Source: an uncultured Chloroflexota bacterium
Lineage (GTDB): Bacteria; Chloroflexota; Chloroflexia; Chloroflexales; Roseiflexaceae
Length of the DNA stretch: 7,078 bases
Direction of reading: 5' to 3'
Assembly: GCA_937876225.1 (NCBI GenBank)
Contig: CALFIC010000049.1
Span: 1-7,078, forward strand
Positions 7,030 to 7,078 of this stretch are shown here, in pieces (position 1 is the stretch's first letter; the number at the start of each line of letters is the position of its first letter). The notes under the pieces are model-generated. The model did not search any database and was not told the origin of the DNA. It saw only the letters and a list, made by a program, of their open reading frames with translations. The position numbers and the translations under genes were made by a program.

Positions 7030-7078
7030 AGATCGGAAGAGCGTCGTGTAGGGAAAGAGTGTCTTCGCCTGTGTAGAT
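7030..7078. other. Illumina TruSeq HT adapter sequence (non-biological)
   Basis: The contig end begins AGATCGGAAGAGC at 7030 and continues as the reverse complement of the TruSeq i5-side adapter through 7062. Then come an 8-base index position CTTCGCCT (7063-7070; reverse complement AGGCGAAG, which I recall as index D505) and the start of the flow-cell primer GTGTAGAT (7071-7078). All three parts are in correct order and length (33 + 8 + 8). The adapter is read in frame with res, so the apparent last residues of that protein after about position 7029 are artificial. The first A may be shared with the genomic sequence. Confidence 0.97.

Noticed and set aside
7030..7078. Genuine C-terminus of Res ending in basic and Cys-rich residues
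   Set aside because: These codons are adapter sequence read in frame.

Overview
This window is a bacterial accessory locus: a type III-like restriction-modification (R-M) system with a divergent gene of unknown function beside it. The intergenic features are bacterial (AGGAG ribosome binding site, extended -10 promoter, tightly packed mod-res pair). Most of the coding DNA is of moderate G+C content. Nothing in the sequence allows placement in a genus.

Layout. Positions 1-101 hold no gene, only a short dyad. A minus-strand gene (stop at 102, preferred start at 1082) encodes an uncharacterised protein of about 326 aa with an RNAMVH motif of the kind seen in HEPN domains. A divergent intergenic region (1083-1246) carries an extended -10 element, small inverted and direct repeats, and the ribosome binding sites of both genes. 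On the plus strand, a methyltransferase gene (mod) starts at 1247 and its last codon is at 4370, but it is split into two reading frames at a pentanucleotide tract, (AACTC)11 plus AAC, at 1966-2023. A restriction/helicase gene (res) begins 25 nt after mod at 4396 and is cut off by the end of the contig.

The main result is that mod looks phase variable. With 11 repeat units the reading frame entered at 1247 ends at a TAG at 2039-2041, giving a 264-aa protein without any catalytic motif. With 12 units (or 9) the frame would be continuous and encode about 1042 (or 1037) aa, including DPPY and the S-adenosylmethionine-binding FAGSG motif. The form shown here is therefore 'OFF'. Because type III Res enzymes depend on Mod for DNA recognition, one slippage event should switch both modification and restriction. 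The tract lies about 240 codons into the gene and encodes an LNSTQ-repeat linker. It is not near the start codon, where such tracts usually sit.

A second result is that the catalytic and target-recognition core of mod (about 2700-3720) is much richer in A+T (about 34% G+C in a hand-counted stretch) than its flanks (57-59%). This suggests a mosaic gene whose specificity-determining core was exchanged.

The last 49 bases (7030-7078) are not genomic. They match the reverse complement of an Illumina TruSeq HT i5 adapter, including an 8-base index. The genuine sequence ends at about 7029, the res reading frame beyond that is artificial, and the assembly came from short reads, so the repeat count itself needs checking.
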